64,000 nt of DNA from Halodesulfurarchaeum formicicum (GTDB lineage Archaea; Halobacteriota; Halobacteria; Halobacteriales; Halobacteriaceae). The position numbers and the translations under genes are program-made. Shown piece by piece: positions 7,793-16,372 of the stretch; position 1 is the stretch's first letter; the number at the start of each line of letters is the position of its first letter. Below the pieces are notes generated by a model. The model was not told where the DNA came from, made no database searches, and saw only the letters and a program-made list of their open reading frames with translations. The stretch spans positions 372,001-436,000 of the forward strand of contig NZ_CP016804.1 of assembly GCF_001886955.1 (NCBI RefSeq). Reading direction: 5' to 3'.

Positions 7793-8832
7793 CTCGGCCG
7801 CGGTGCGTCCGGCCCCAGCCGGTACTCGCGTGCCTGTGCATGGCCCGAGGCGACGAGGAGGTCGTACTGTTCGAGCTTCCGGAGGTACTTCCGGACCGTC
7901 CGGCGCGAGCGGGGGTCGGCCATTCGATCGGCATAGCGCTCGTAGATCGCCCCCGGGCTGGCCGGTTCCGTGGCCGCGACGATCTCGTAAATCGCGTGCT
8001 GGTGGTCGTTGAGCCGGTCGAGTGTCTCGGACCGGACCGCCCGGCTCGCGGTCTCGATGGCCGTCTCGACGTGGGTATCCCGGATCCGTTCGGCCCCGTC
8101 CTCGACTGCCCGCTGGGCCGCCCCGTCGAGTGCGGCGATCGCGTCCCTGGCGTTCCCGTTTGCGGCCCGGGCGATCTGTCTCACCTGTGCGGCCTCGATC
8201 ACGTCGGGCTGGAGGCCGTGGTCGACCCGTTGCTGGAGGATCACGTCGAGTTCGGCGGCCGTGTAGGGCGCGAAGTGCACGTCGTGGAAGGTCCGGAGCC
8301 GGGACTGGATCCGCTCGTCGAGGCCGAGCAGCACGTCCGCTTTCGTGTTGGCCGTGGCGACGACGTGGAGCGCCGGCAGTTCGTAGAGCGTGTAGAGTAC
8401 GTCCGGCTCGTCGAGTTGATCGGCCTCGTCCAGGACGACGACCGTGGGCGTTTCGAGGTCGGCCAGCCGCTCCTGGAGTGCGGCTGCGGCGTGATCCCGG
8501 GTCCGTGCCCGGGGGCCGTCGACCGCTTCGACGATCCGTCGGAGCACCCGGTACCGGGAGTGATTCGACCAGCAGTTGACGGTGGCCGTCTCGAGGTGCC
8601 CGGCGTGCTCGTCGAGCTTTTCGAGGAGGTACTGGCTGCTGCTCGTCTTGCCCGTCCCCGAGGGGCCATGGAGGAACAGCCCCGAGGCTGGCTCGCCGTC
8701 GAGGATCGGTTCGAGGGCCGTCGCCATCGTGTTCAGTTCCGCGTCCCGGGAGCGAAAGTCCGCGGGGACCCAGCCGGCGTCGAACACCGCCGCGTTCGCG
8801 ACGATCTCGTTCCGGTGGGACCGGTGCAGCAT
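7789..8832 (-). CDS. orc: Orc1/Cdc6-family AAA+ initiator protein
   Basis: 347 residues. The AAA+ module has Walker A GPSGTGKT (56-63) and Walker B VVVLDEADQL (about 131-140), with sensor residues around HVVATANTK. A C-terminal winged-helix domain begins near residue 265 (SETLDRLNDHQHAIYEIV). Family role: binds origin recognition boxes and loads MCM. Haloarchaea carry many paralogues and this one need not sit at an active origin; I found no clear ORB array beside it. The gene is intact and convergent with the CPBP protease. Confidence 0.92.
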   Translation of the reverse strand: MLHRSHRNEIVANAAVFDAGWVPADFRSRDAELNTMATALEPILDGEPASGLFLHGPSGTGKTSSSQYLLEKLDEHAGHLETATVNCWSNHSRYRVLRRIVEAVDGPRARTRDHAAAALQERLADLETPTVVVLDEADQLDEPDVLYTLYELPALHVVATANTKADVLLGLDERIQSRLRTFHDVHFAPYTAAELDVILQQRVDHGLQPDVIEAAQVRQIARAANGNARDAIAALDGAAQRAVEDGAERIRDTHVETAIETASRAVRSETLDRLNDHQHAIYEIVAATEPASPGAIYERYADRMADPRSRRTVRKYLRKLEQYDLLVASGHAQAREYRLGPDAPRPS

Positions 8833-8923
8833 AACTCGAAGTGTGTTCGCCGGCGGCTAAACCCCGAGCCTACCGGAGTGAAAGTGAAACTGACCGCCGA
8901 CGAGTGGGGCCGTCGAAGGCCGG

Positions 8924-9874
8924 CTAGCGCAGGCCGGCCGGCGGGCCTCCCGGGAGCCGATCGCGGTCGTGGGGGGCCGAAAAGTCGAGTGACGGCCCGC
9001 GAGCGACGATTCGCTTGGGGTTGATCTGGGGATGCGTGCGGTAGTAGTGTTCCTTGATGTGATCGAGGTTGACCGTCTCGGCGACCCCGGGAAGCTGATA
9101 GATCTCGCGGGTGTGCCCCCAGAGGTTCGGGTAGTCCACGATTTGCTTCCTGTTGCACTTGAAGTGGGTGTGATAGACCGAATCGAAGCGAACGAGCGTG
9201 GCAAAGAGCCGGAGGTCCGCGAGGGTCACCTGCTCGCCGAGGAGATAGCGCTGCTCGGCGAGCACGCCGTCCCAGCGATCGAGGGCGGCAAAGAGGGTAT
9301 CGATCGCCTCGTCGTAGGCCTGCTGGGAGTCCGCGAAGCCGGCCCGGTAGACGCCGTTGTTGATCGCGTCGTAGAGTTTCGCGACGACCTGATCGATCTC
9401 CGCGCGCCGGTCGGCGGGGTAGAGGTCGACCGCCCCGTCCTGCTGGGGCTCGAAAGCGTCGGCCAGCATGGCCATGATCTCGATCGACTCGTTGTTGACG
9501 ATCGTCTCCCGCTTTCGGTCCCAGAGGACCGGCACGGTCGGGCGCTTTTCGTAGTCCGGATCGGCCAGTTCGTAGATCTCAGCCAGGTAGTCGACGTCGT
9601 TTACGGTATCCGGGGTGCAGCCCGGTTTCTCGGGGGTGAACTGCCAGCCCGCCGACTCGCGGTACGGGTCGAGCACGTCCATCGAGAGCACGTCTTCGAG
9701 CCCGAGAAGCGTCCGAACTAACACGGCGCCGTGCGCCCAGGGACAGGCCCGGGAGATGTAGAGGTGATACCGATCTGGTTCCGCTGGGAAGCGGGCGTCG
9801 GGATCTGCCTGGATGCGATCGCGGAAGGCCGCGTCCTGGCGCTGGAACCGGCCATCCGTATCAGACTCGAACAT
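8924..9874 (-). CDS. Xi-class glutathione S-transferase / thiol-dependent hydroquinone reductase
   Basis: 316 residues with the Xi-class signature SRACPWAHG; Cys44 is the expected catalytic residue that attacks the thiol-hydroquinone adduct. The downstream NESIEIMAML and the C-terminal helical domain (LADLRLFATLVRFDSVYHTHFKCN) follow YqjG/ECM4 enzymes. Family role: reductive removal of a thiol from quinone conjugates. Haloarchaea generally use gamma-glutamylcysteine rather than glutathione, so the physiological thiol is likely different (inference). It stands alone between orc and a lipoprotein gene. Confidence 0.9.
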   Translation of the reverse strand: MFESDTDGRFQRQDAAFRDRIQADPDARFPAEPDRYHLYISRACPWAHGAVLVRTLLGLEDVLSMDVLDPYRESAGWQFTPEKPGCTPDTVNDVDYLAEIYELADPDYEKRPTVPVLWDRKRETIVNNESIEIMAMLADAFEPQQDGAVDLYPADRRAEIDQVVAKLYDAINNGVYRAGFADSQQAYDEAIDTLFAALDRWDGVLAEQRYLLGEQVTLADLRLFATLVRFDSVYHTHFKCNRKQIVDYPNLWGHTREIYQLPGVAETVNLDHIKEHYYRTHPQINPKRIVARGPSLDFSAPHDRDRLPGGPPAGLR

Positions 9875-9920
9875 AGAGCGCGTACGCGCTCAGAGTGGAA
9901 ATACTCCGGGCCAGCGGCAG

Positions 9921-10553
9921 CTATGTGCCCGTGTGCTCGATACCTTCGAACATCTGATCGACGCCGGCCTGTTCGGCCGTCATGACCGAGGGATGGACGG
10001 CGACGCCGATCACGAAGTCACCGTCGTGCGCCACGCGAACCAGGTGGACGGTGACGTCGACGGACTGCCCGCCGAACTCGGTCGTCGCGTCGAAGGCCGT
10101 GACCGTAGCGTTCTCCCCGAGGATCGTCGCCGTGCGATTGTCACGGACGGTGACATCCGAGAGGTCGGCCCGGTTCGTGGCGACCGCTTCGAGGAGCTGT
10201 CGCGGGCTCATCGATCCGACCGGGTTGAGCGGCCGATCCACTACGGCCATCTGTGGGGTCGAAACCACGACCACGGTCCCGGTGGCCTCACTGGTCGTCA
10301 CCACCAGGTCCCGCTCGTAGGTGGCGATGTGGTTCGTCGCCTCGACGGTTCGCTCCTGGCCGGCGACCGAGACAGTCCGGTTGATCGACTGGGTGTCCAC
10401 GCCCACCAGGTCGTACTGGGCGGCGCTCTGGGCGTCCTCCGTGACTGTCGCGGGGCCGGCCGAGAATTCGAGGGTCTCGCCCGTGAGCAACGCACAGCCG
10501 CTGAGTGCGACGAGTCCGATTAGTGCCACGGCGAGGAGTGTACGTCTGTCCAT
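9921..10553 (-). CDS. Haloarchaeal lipoprotein (DUF6517-like)
   Basis: 210 residues from ATG at 10553 (MDRRTLL). An N-terminal hydrophobic segment ends in a lipobox (ALSGC), so the mature protein is probably lipid-anchored outside the membrane. The remainder is beta-rich with repeated Thr/Val stretches and a segment on the pattern YDLVGVDTQSINRTVSVAGQ, as in DUF6517 proteins. No catalytic motif is seen and the function is unknown. It follows uppS on the same strand with a 38-base gap. Confidence 0.75.
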   Translation of the reverse strand: MDRRTLLAVALIGLVALSGCALLTGETLEFSAGPATVTEDAQSAAQYDLVGVDTQSINRTVSVAGQERTVEATNHIATYERDLVVTTSEATGTVVVVSTPQMAVVDRPLNPVGSMSPRQLLEAVATNRADLSDVTVRDNRTATILGENATVTAFDATTEFGGQSVDVTVHLVRVAHDGDFVIGVAVHPSVMTAEQAGVDQMFEGIEHTGT

Positions 10554-10591
10554 GGCGCCCATAAGTAACTCCACGCTCCTGAACCTTCGTG

Positions 10592-11494
10592 TCAGTCGGC
10601 GCTCGACTCGGCCTCCTCGATCGGCTCCGTTCCGTCCGGGAGCGATTCACCGAGACGGTCGAGCACCCGGCGACCCCGCCCCTCGCCCAGCGCCCGGACC
10701 AGGGCGAGAGCCCGCTGGGTCCGGGTCTGCCGCCAGGAGGCTTCCCGGGCCTCGTAGGTCCGGATCGCCCGGAGGAAATCGACCTTCGAGAACTCCGGCC
10801 AGTAGGGTGTACAGAAGAAGGCCGCGGCCTCGTTGCCGTTCGCGTGCCAGGGCAGGAAGTTGCTCGTGCGTTCGTCCCCGCCGGTGCGGACGATCAGATC
10901 GACGTCCCGCAGTTCACCGTCGTAGAGCCGGGATTCGATGGCCTCGACGTCCACGTCCTCCGGTTCGAGATCGCCTGTGGCGACGCCGTCGGCGACGTCC
11001 TGGGCGACGTCGAGCAGGGCCGCCCGCCCCCCGTACGCGATGGCGACGTTGAGCGTCAGGTTGTCGTACGCCGCGGTCTGCTGTCTCGCGTAGGCGATCG
11101 CGTCCTGCACCCGTTCGGGAACCCGGTGGGTCTGACCGAGGGCTCGAATCCGGACGCCCTCCTCGTGGATTCGGTCGCTGTCCGCGAACTCGTAGAGCTT
11201 CTCGGTCAACAGGTCGAAGAGGTGTTCTCGCTCGGCGGCGGGTCGATCGAAGTTCTCCGTGGAGAAGGCATAGATCGTCAACTCCTCGATGCCCAGGTCC
11301 GCACACCACTCGAGTACCTGTTCGGTGGTCTCGGCCCCGGCCTCGTGGCCCCGCTTTGCCTCGGCTCCCTGTTCGCGGGCGTAGCGTCGGTTTCCGTCCT
11401 GGATGATCGCGACGTGAGTGGGGACCCCGGAGATCTCCCGCCGGAGGACCCGCTCGTAGACGGCCCGGACGCCGCGAGCGATCCAGTCTCTCAT
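10592..11494 (-). CDS. uppS: Cis-prenyltransferase (undecaprenyl diphosphate synthase family), catalytic
   Basis: 300 residues from MRDWIARG. HVAIIQDGNRR carries the catalytic Asp33 in an intact DGN motif, followed by GHEAGAE, TIYAFSTENFDR and IVRTGGDERTSNF. It builds the long-chain polyprenyl carrier (archaeal dolichol type) used for glycosylation. After RTGGDERTSNF the usual ELYF region reads AAAFFCTPYWPEF, so parts of the interface differ from bacterial homodimers. Together with the short homologue at 1.9-2.5 kb, which keeps the ELYF region but lacks DGN, this suggests a heteromer (inference). Confidence 0.92.
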   Translation of the reverse strand: MRDWIARGVRAVYERVLRREISGVPTHVAIIQDGNRRYAREQGAEAKRGHEAGAETTEQVLEWCADLGIEELTIYAFSTENFDRPAAEREHLFDLLTEKLYEFADSDRIHEEGVRIRALGQTHRVPERVQDAIAYARQQTAAYDNLTLNVAIAYGGRAALLDVAQDVADGVATGDLEPEDVDVEAIESRLYDGELRDVDLIVRTGGDERTSNFLPWHANGNEAAAFFCTPYWPEFSKVDFLRAIRTYEAREASWRQTRTQRALALVRALGEGRGRRVLDRLGESLPDGTEPIEEAESSAD

Positions 11495-11579
11495 CGTGCT
11501 GGTCAAGACGCCTGGCTGCTATCAGTTTTCCGCTCGGTGGACCGGAGGGGCTAAACCGGCCCTGGTCCTATCGCGGCCC

Positions 11580-11993
11580 ATGTCCGAGCAAGGCGACGTC
11601 GAACTCTACCAGCAGGCCGTCTCGCTTTTGCAACCGGGGGAGGCCGAACTCGTGGGCATCGTCGTCCACACGGACTTCGACCGGACCGAAGAACCGGCGA
11701 TGAACGAGTTGATGCTGGAGATCGGCGAGCGGATCGCCGCGGCGATCCAGGACGACGAGATGTACGTCTACAGCGGCGAGGACGACCACCGCTTCGGGGC
11801 TGGACAGTTCCACGGTCGCCGCCTGGGGGACGACGAGTTCATCTGGGAGTGCCAGCAGCTCTTCCGTGCGGATTCCTTCGATCTGGTCTTCTACTGGGAG
11901 CGGGCCGGGGCCCACGACGCCGTCGTCGACTCTGTCACCGAGGTCACGGATCGCGTCGTCCCGATCACTGAGGACGGCTTCGTTTCACGCTGA
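11580..11993 (+). CDS. Conserved haloarchaeal protein of unknown function
   Basis: 137 residues from ATG at 11580 (MSEQGDVELYQQAV). It is acidic with an alternating helix/strand pattern, including ELVGIVVHTDFDRTEE and a terminal DRVVPITEDGFVSR. No signal peptide, transmembrane segment or metal motif is visible. It may be the haloarchaeal DUF5778 group, which I recall only vaguely. It is divergent from uppS with an 85-base gap that must hold both promoters. Confidence 0.65.
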   Translation: MSEQGDVELYQQAVSLLQPGEAELVGIVVHTDFDRTEEPAMNELMLEIGERIAAAIQDDEMYVYSGEDDHRFGAGQFHGRRLGDDEFIWECQQLFRADSFDLVFYWERAGAHDAVVDSVTEVTDRVVPITEDGFVSR

Positions 11994-12058
11994 CACGAAA
12001 CGGGCGCTGATTACCGTGAGGGGAAGGGTGTTTTGGCCAGGAGCGCGTTGGCTAGTGT

Positions 12059-12334
12059 ATGAGTGACACACTCTCGGAGGACACGATTCACGAATCCTTG
12101 CCGGCAGACTGGGAGTACGACGGCACGGAGATACTCCGAACCGTCGAATTCGATTCGTATCTCGACGGGGTGGCGTTCGCTCGCGAGGTGGCCGAACTCG
12201 CCGACGAGGCGTTTCACCATCCGCGCATCGTCATCGAGTTTCGCGCCGTGACGGTGGCGTTCACCAGCCACGAGGCCGGTGGGGTAACCGAGCAGGATCT
12301 CGAACTCGCAGCCCGGGTGAACGATCTGGACTGA
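12059..12334 (+). CDS. 4a-hydroxytetrahydrobiopterin dehydratase (PCD/DCoH)
   Basis: 91 residues, the normal size. The active-site pattern is clear: EAFHHPRIVIEF gives the paired His, with a later aromatic/His (VAFTSHEAGG) and Asp (TEQDLELA). Family role: dehydrates 4a-hydroxy-pterin formed by aromatic amino acid hydroxylases. Archaea without such hydroxylases may use it in pterin or molybdopterin metabolism. That is speculative here, although moeA is nearby. Confidence 0.88.
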   Translation: MSDTLSEDTIHESLPADWEYDGTEILRTVEFDSYLDGVAFAREVAELADEAFHHPRIVIEFRAVTVAFTSHEAGGVTEQDLELAARVNDLD

Positions 12335-12377
12335 ACCAGCGCAAGGCACTTATCTGGCGACTGACAAGGGAGCCCGT

Positions 12378-13028
12378 ATGCAGCCCGAGGCCTACGACTT
12401 CTGGTTACTCGATCTCGACGGCACGATCGTCGACACCGAGTGGGCCTACACTCGCGAGGTCTTTGATGCCGTCGGCGAGCAACTGGGCTATGCGTTCTCC
12501 GACCGGGAGGCCCGGGCGCTCTGGCACGGTTTGCTCGGGTCGCGTGATGCCTACCTCGAAGAATTGGGGTTCGAACCGGTCGAGTTCTGGGAGACGTTTC
12601 ACGCCGTCGAGGACCCCCAGGAGCGGGCCGAAGCGACCTATCTCCACGAGGACGCCGCGTTCGTCGCCGACCTCGACGTGCCGGTCGGCGTGGTGACCCA
12701 CTCCCAGCCGTTCCTCGCTGACCCGGTCATGGCGAACCTGGACATCGCCGACTGGTTCGACACTGTGGTCACCTGTTCGTCCGAACTGGGCTGGAAGCCC
12801 GACCCCACCCCGCTCCAGGTCGCGATGGACGACCTGGGGGTCGATCCCCAGTCGGCCCGGGGCGTGATGGCCGGCGACGCGGATACCGACGTCGGCGCGG
12901 CCTGGAACGCGGGCCTCGACGCGATTCACGTCGAACGCCATGGGGCCTGTGAACGCGGGAAGTGTGTCCTCGGTGACTACCGCGTTGCTGACTTCTCGGA
13001 GTTGTTCTCCCGGTCCGCCTCGGACTGA
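12378..13028 (+). CDS. HAD-superfamily hydrolase
   Basis: 216 residues. Motif I is LLDLDGTIVDTE (Asp12 nucleophile, Asp14), motif II is near VGVVTHSQ, motif III is the WKPDPTP Lys, and motif IV is VMAGDADTDVGAAW. This is the phosphoglycolate-phosphatase/beta-phosphoglucomutase-like subgroup; the substrate cannot be told. The last ~50 bases overlap moeA, which runs convergently. Confidence 0.88.
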   Translation: MQPEAYDFWLLDLDGTIVDTEWAYTREVFDAVGEQLGYAFSDREARALWHGLLGSRDAYLEELGFEPVEFWETFHAVEDPQERAEATYLHEDAAFVADLDVPVGVVTHSQPFLADPVMANLDIADWFDTVVTCSSELGWKPDPTPLQVAMDDLGVDPQSARGVMAGDADTDVGAAWNAGLDAIHVERHGACERGKCVLGDYRVADFSELFSRSASD

Positions 13029-14206
13029 ACCGGTCGGGGACAGCCACCCCACTGCTCGACCGTGACCGATTCGCCCGCCGGGATCGCCGACCGAGATTCC
13101 GCGACCTGCACCCAGCCGTCGGTTTGTGAGAGCGACGGGAGCCCGTGACCCGACGCCTCGCTCACACCGCCGTCGAGGGACACGCCGTGAATCGTCCGCC
13201 GGCCCGGCTGACTCTTCAGTTCGGATTTGAGCGGGGCCCTCACCGAGGGTGGGCCCACGAGCGGCGTCCCGAGCGCCCGCGTGAGTGCCGGCCGGACGAG
13301 CACCCAGTCGAGTGCGAGGTTGGCCATCGGCGTCCCGGGGAGCATCGCGATCGGTGTTCCGTCCACGACCCCGATCCCGGCGCTGTGTCCGGGTCGGACT
13401 GCCAGTTCGGTGACCAGGACCTCGCCCAGGTCTTCGACGACCGCTGGCAGGAGATCCCGCTCGCCCACCGACGATCCACCGCTGGTGAGCACGAGATCGG
13501 CGTCCAGGTCCCGCTCGATCGCCTCTCGAAGGGCCTCTCGCTCGTCGGTCACGACCTCGCGGTAGCGGGGTGCCATCCCCCAGCGATCGAGGAGTTGTGC
13601 ACTGACCAGCCCGTTCGATTCGACGACCTGGCCGGGGCCCGGGTCGGCCTGGACGAGTTCCTCGCCGGTCGGAATCACGGCGACCGTCGGCGGTTCGATC
13701 ACCGACACGGTTCGGACGCCGGCGACTTTCAGTGCCCCCAGGTCCCCCGGTCGGAGCCGGTGGCCCGCTTCGAAGAGCGGTGTCCCGGCTTCGAGGTCTG
13801 CCCCGACCGGGACGACGTGGGTGCCGGCTTCGACCGATTCCGTGACTTCGATGCCTGCCCCCGTCTCGGTCGTCCACTCGACCATGACGACGGCGTCTGC
13901 GCCCTCGGGGACCGCCGACCCGGTGTGCACCCAGGCGGCCTCGCCAGGCCCGAGTGCGCCCTCGGTGGGGTCGAGCACGGTCGGGCTCGCTGCGGTCGCG
14001 GTTTCCGTGTCCGCAGCTCTCACGGCGTACCCGTCCCGGGTCGCCCGACGGTAGTGGGGCTGGGGCCGTTCGGCCGGGACGCCCGCAGCCAGGACCCGAC
14101 CGTCGGCCGACTGGAGCGGGACCGATTCGGTCCGATCGACGGCCCCCAGGTGCTCGGCCAGCGTCGAGATGGCATTCGCGAGTCGGACTGGCCCTGTCTC
14201 GGTCAT
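12977..14206 (-). CDS. moeA: Molybdopterin molybdenumtransferase MoeA
   Basis: 409 residues from ATG at 14206 (MTETGPVRL). The N-terminal MoeA domain shows PHYRRATRDGYAV, the conserved segment around the adenylyl-MPT site. The central MoCF-like domain has ESNGLVSAQLLDRWG and VLTSGGSSVGERD, and a C-terminal beta domain follows. It inserts molybdate or tungstate into adenylylated molybdopterin. This is the cofactor needed by the molybdoenzyme at 22.8-25.3 kb. A longer frame to 14272 adds 22 unconserved residues. The 3' end overlaps the HAD gene. Confidence 0.93.
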   Translation of the reverse strand: MTETGPVRLANAISTLAEHLGAVDRTESVPLQSADGRVLAAGVPAERPQPHYRRATRDGYAVRAADTETATAASPTVLDPTEGALGPGEAAWVHTGSAVPEGADAVVMVEWTTETGAGIEVTESVEAGTHVVPVGADLEAGTPLFEAGHRLRPGDLGALKVAGVRTVSVIEPPTVAVIPTGEELVQADPGPGQVVESNGLVSAQLLDRWGMAPRYREVVTDEREALREAIERDLDADLVLTSGGSSVGERDLLPAVVEDLGEVLVTELAVRPGHSAGIGVVDGTPIAMLPGTPMANLALDWVLVRPALTRALGTPLVGPPSVRAPLKSELKSQPGRRTIHGVSLDGGVSEASGHGLPSLSQTDGWVQVAESRSAIPAGESVTVEQWGGCPRPVQSEADRENNSEKSATR

Positions 14207-14306
14207 GATTCCGAATTGGTGCCCGCGGGCCAAAACACCCCTGGACCTGGCCGTGTCGGTGTCCGGTACCACTGCCTTTTACGCCCTCCCCGGCCTACGT
14301 CCCACT

Positions 14307-14657
14307 ATGGATATGATACGCGAGGCCCTGGCGACCCTTCCGGATGCAGTCTTTGCCGACCTCCTCGAATCGCCGACGTCCTATCGACTGATCCTGGACG
14401 TTCCCGGGGTCGACCGTTCGGGCCTGGACCTCGAAGCGACCGAACACCACCTCGAACTTCGTGCCACCCGGACAAAACAGGTCCCCGAGGGCTTCGAGTA
14501 TCACACCGACGCCCGCTCGATGACCCTCTCGGCGACCATCCCGATGCCGACCGACGCCGACCCGGAGGCGGCAAGCGCCACGCTGGAGAACGGGGTTCTC
14601 ACGATCGACGTCCCGCGACACGAGGAGTCGGGCCGATCGATCCCCATCGAGGGATAG
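14307..14657 (+). CDS. Small heat-shock protein, Hsp20/alpha-crystallin family
   Basis: 116 residues from ATG at 14307. The alpha-crystallin domain runs from SPTSYRLILDVPGVDRSG to NGVLTIDVPR, with the A-x-L-E-N-G-V-L-T signature in the last strands. It lacks a long N-terminal arm. Role: ATP-independent holdase. Only two bases separate its stop from the GTG of the downstream UbiB-like kinase, so the two are probably co-transcribed. Divergent from moeA. Confidence 0.9.
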   Translation: MDMIREALATLPDAVFADLLESPTSYRLILDVPGVDRSGLDLEATEHHLELRATRTKQVPEGFEYHTDARSMTLSATIPMPTDADPEAASATLENGVLTIDVPRHEESGRSIPIEG

Positions 14658-14659
14658 CC

Positions 14660-16348
14660 GTGGTGGCCCTTCGTTCGTACTGGCGGTTCGTGCTGGTCAC
14701 CTGGAACTTCATGCCGCTCCTGTTGCGGTGGCTCCGGGACCGCCGCCGCTATGTCCTCTTTGGCCCCTCGCGGTCGATCACGAGCGAGGAGCGACGCGAC
14801 CGGGCCCAGCAACTGTTGGACTCGCTTTTGACCCTCGGGCCCACGTTCATCAAGTTCGGCCAGATCCTCTCGACCCGGCCGGACGTGTTGCCACCCGAGT
14901 ACATCGAGGTCCTCACCCAGCTTCAGGACAAGGTGCCACCGGCCCCGTGGCCGGAGGCGAAGGCCGTCATCGAGGACGATATCGGGCCCATCGAGGCGAC
15001 GTTCGACGACTTCGACACGGACCCGATCAGCGGCGCGAGCCTGGGGCAGGTCTACCGGGCCACCGTCGACGGCGAGGAGGTGGCCGTGAAGGTCAGGCGA
15101 CCCGGCATCGAGGAACTGGTCGAGGCCGACCTCACGGCGATCAAGTGGGCCCTCCCGCTGTTGCTCTACTTCGTGGACGACGCCCGGGCCTTCTCCCTGG
15201 AGAACTTCGCCGACGAGTTCGCGGTCACGATCCGCGAGGAGATGGACTACGGCCGGGAGCGGGACATGCTCGTGGAGATCCGCCAGTACTACGAGGACGA
15301 TCCGAAGATCCGCATGCCGCCGGTCGTGGACACACACTCCAGTGATCGCGTGCTCACGATGGAGTACATCCCGGGGACGAAGATCACCGACATCTCGGAA
15401 CTCGACGCCCAGGGCATCGACCGGACCGAAATCGCCGAGCGGCTCACCCGGACCTACCTGGAGATGATCACCGAGCATGGGGTCTATCACGCCGACCCAC
15501 ACCCGGGAAACCTGGCGGTCCAGTCCGATGGCACCATCGTCTTCTATGACTTCGGGATGAGCGGCCGGGTCGATCAGTTCCTCCAGGAGAAGATCATCGA
15601 GTTCTACATCGCCGTCGCGAACCGCGAGGTGGACGAAATCCTGGACGTGCTGGTCGAGATGGGGACCCTCTCGCCCGACGCCGACCGACAGACGATGGCC
15701 GAGGTGATGGAACTCGCGATCCAGGACGCCCGGGGCGAGGAGATCGAGACCTGGCGGGTTCAGGAGATCCTCAACCGGGTCGAGGGGACGATTTACGAGT
15801 TCCCGTTCCGACTCCCGGAGAACCTGGCGCTCGTGATGCGGGTCGCGACCGTCGTCGAGGGGGTCTGTGTGACCCTGGACCCGGATTTCGACTTCATCGA
15901 GGTGGCCTCGGACTTCCTCACCGAGCGGGGCTACCGGGAGGAGTCGATCCAGAAGATCCTCTCCGAGACGGGGGACGATCTCGTGGCCGCCACCCGCTCC
16001 TCGCTCAAGATCCCGCCGAAACTCGACCGGGCGCTCAATCGCGTCGAGCGGGAGTCCCTGGTCGTCCAGGCCGAGGTGCGGGACGACGAGGGCGTGATCG
16101 ATCAGCTGGCCGGCCGGATCGTCCTCGGCCTCCTCGTGGCGGCCGGGATTCCGACGACGGCCCTGCTTTACGTGGAATCGGCTTTCCCGGCGGTCTGGGG
16201 GGCTGTGGGCCTCACGGCCGTCGCCGGGCTCTGGCTAATCCGGAGTTTCACCCGCCGGAAGGGGATTCGAACCGCCCCCGGCGTGGCCGATCAGTACTTC
16301 GACGAGCGCCAGCGCCACCGGGAGAGCCAGGAATCCGGAGACGACTAA
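14660..16348 (+). CDS. ABC1/AarF/UbiB-family atypical kinase
   Basis: About 562 residues. The KxGQ motif is FIKFGQILSTRPDVLP. The Ala-rich nucleotide loop is GASLGQVYRA, followed by VAVKVRRPG, HADPHPGN and FYDFGMSG. The C-terminus has two hydrophobic segments (IVLGLLVAAGIPTTALLYV and AVWGAVGLTAVAGLWLI) anchoring it in the membrane. Family role: UbiB/ADCK proteins act on isoprenoid lipid or quinone homeostasis. The start is GTG at 14660 or 14663; longer open frame upstream is antisense to moeA and not real. Confidence 0.92.
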   Translation: MVALRSYWRFVLVTWNFMPLLLRWLRDRRRYVLFGPSRSITSEERRDRAQQLLDSLLTLGPTFIKFGQILSTRPDVLPPEYIEVLTQLQDKVPPAPWPEAKAVIEDDIGPIEATFDDFDTDPISGASLGQVYRATVDGEEVAVKVRRPGIEELVEADLTAIKWALPLLLYFVDDARAFSLENFADEFAVTIREEMDYGRERDMLVEIRQYYEDDPKIRMPPVVDTHSSDRVLTMEYIPGTKITDISELDAQGIDRTEIAERLTRTYLEMITEHGVYHADPHPGNLAVQSDGTIVFYDFGMSGRVDQFLQEKIIEFYIAVANREVDEILDVLVEMGTLSPDADRQTMAEVMELAIQDARGEEIETWRVQEILNRVEGTIYEFPFRLPENLALVMRVATVVEGVCVTLDPDFDFIEVASDFLTERGYREESIQKILSETGDDLVAATRSSLKIPPKLDRALNRVERESLVVQAEVRDDEGVIDQLAGRIVLGLLVAAGIPTTALLYVESAFPAVWGAVGLTAVAGLWLIRSFTRRKGIRTAPGVADQYFDERQRHRESQESGDD

Positions 16349-16372
16349 ACCCCTGGCCCCGAGGGGGTGAGC

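Noticed and set aside
8833-8923. Possible replication origin beside orc (GTGAAAGTGAAAC repeat)
   Set aside because: Only one short tandem word; no array of origin recognition boxes or AT-rich unwinding element.
6994-9024. 676-codon plus-strand frame across CPBP, orc and their junction
   Set aside because: Crosses two real genes in other frames and has no domain.
13145-14659. Upstream extension of the UbiB-like frame
   Set aside because: About 500 codons of it are antisense to moeA and over hsp20; the kinase domain starts after GTG 14660.
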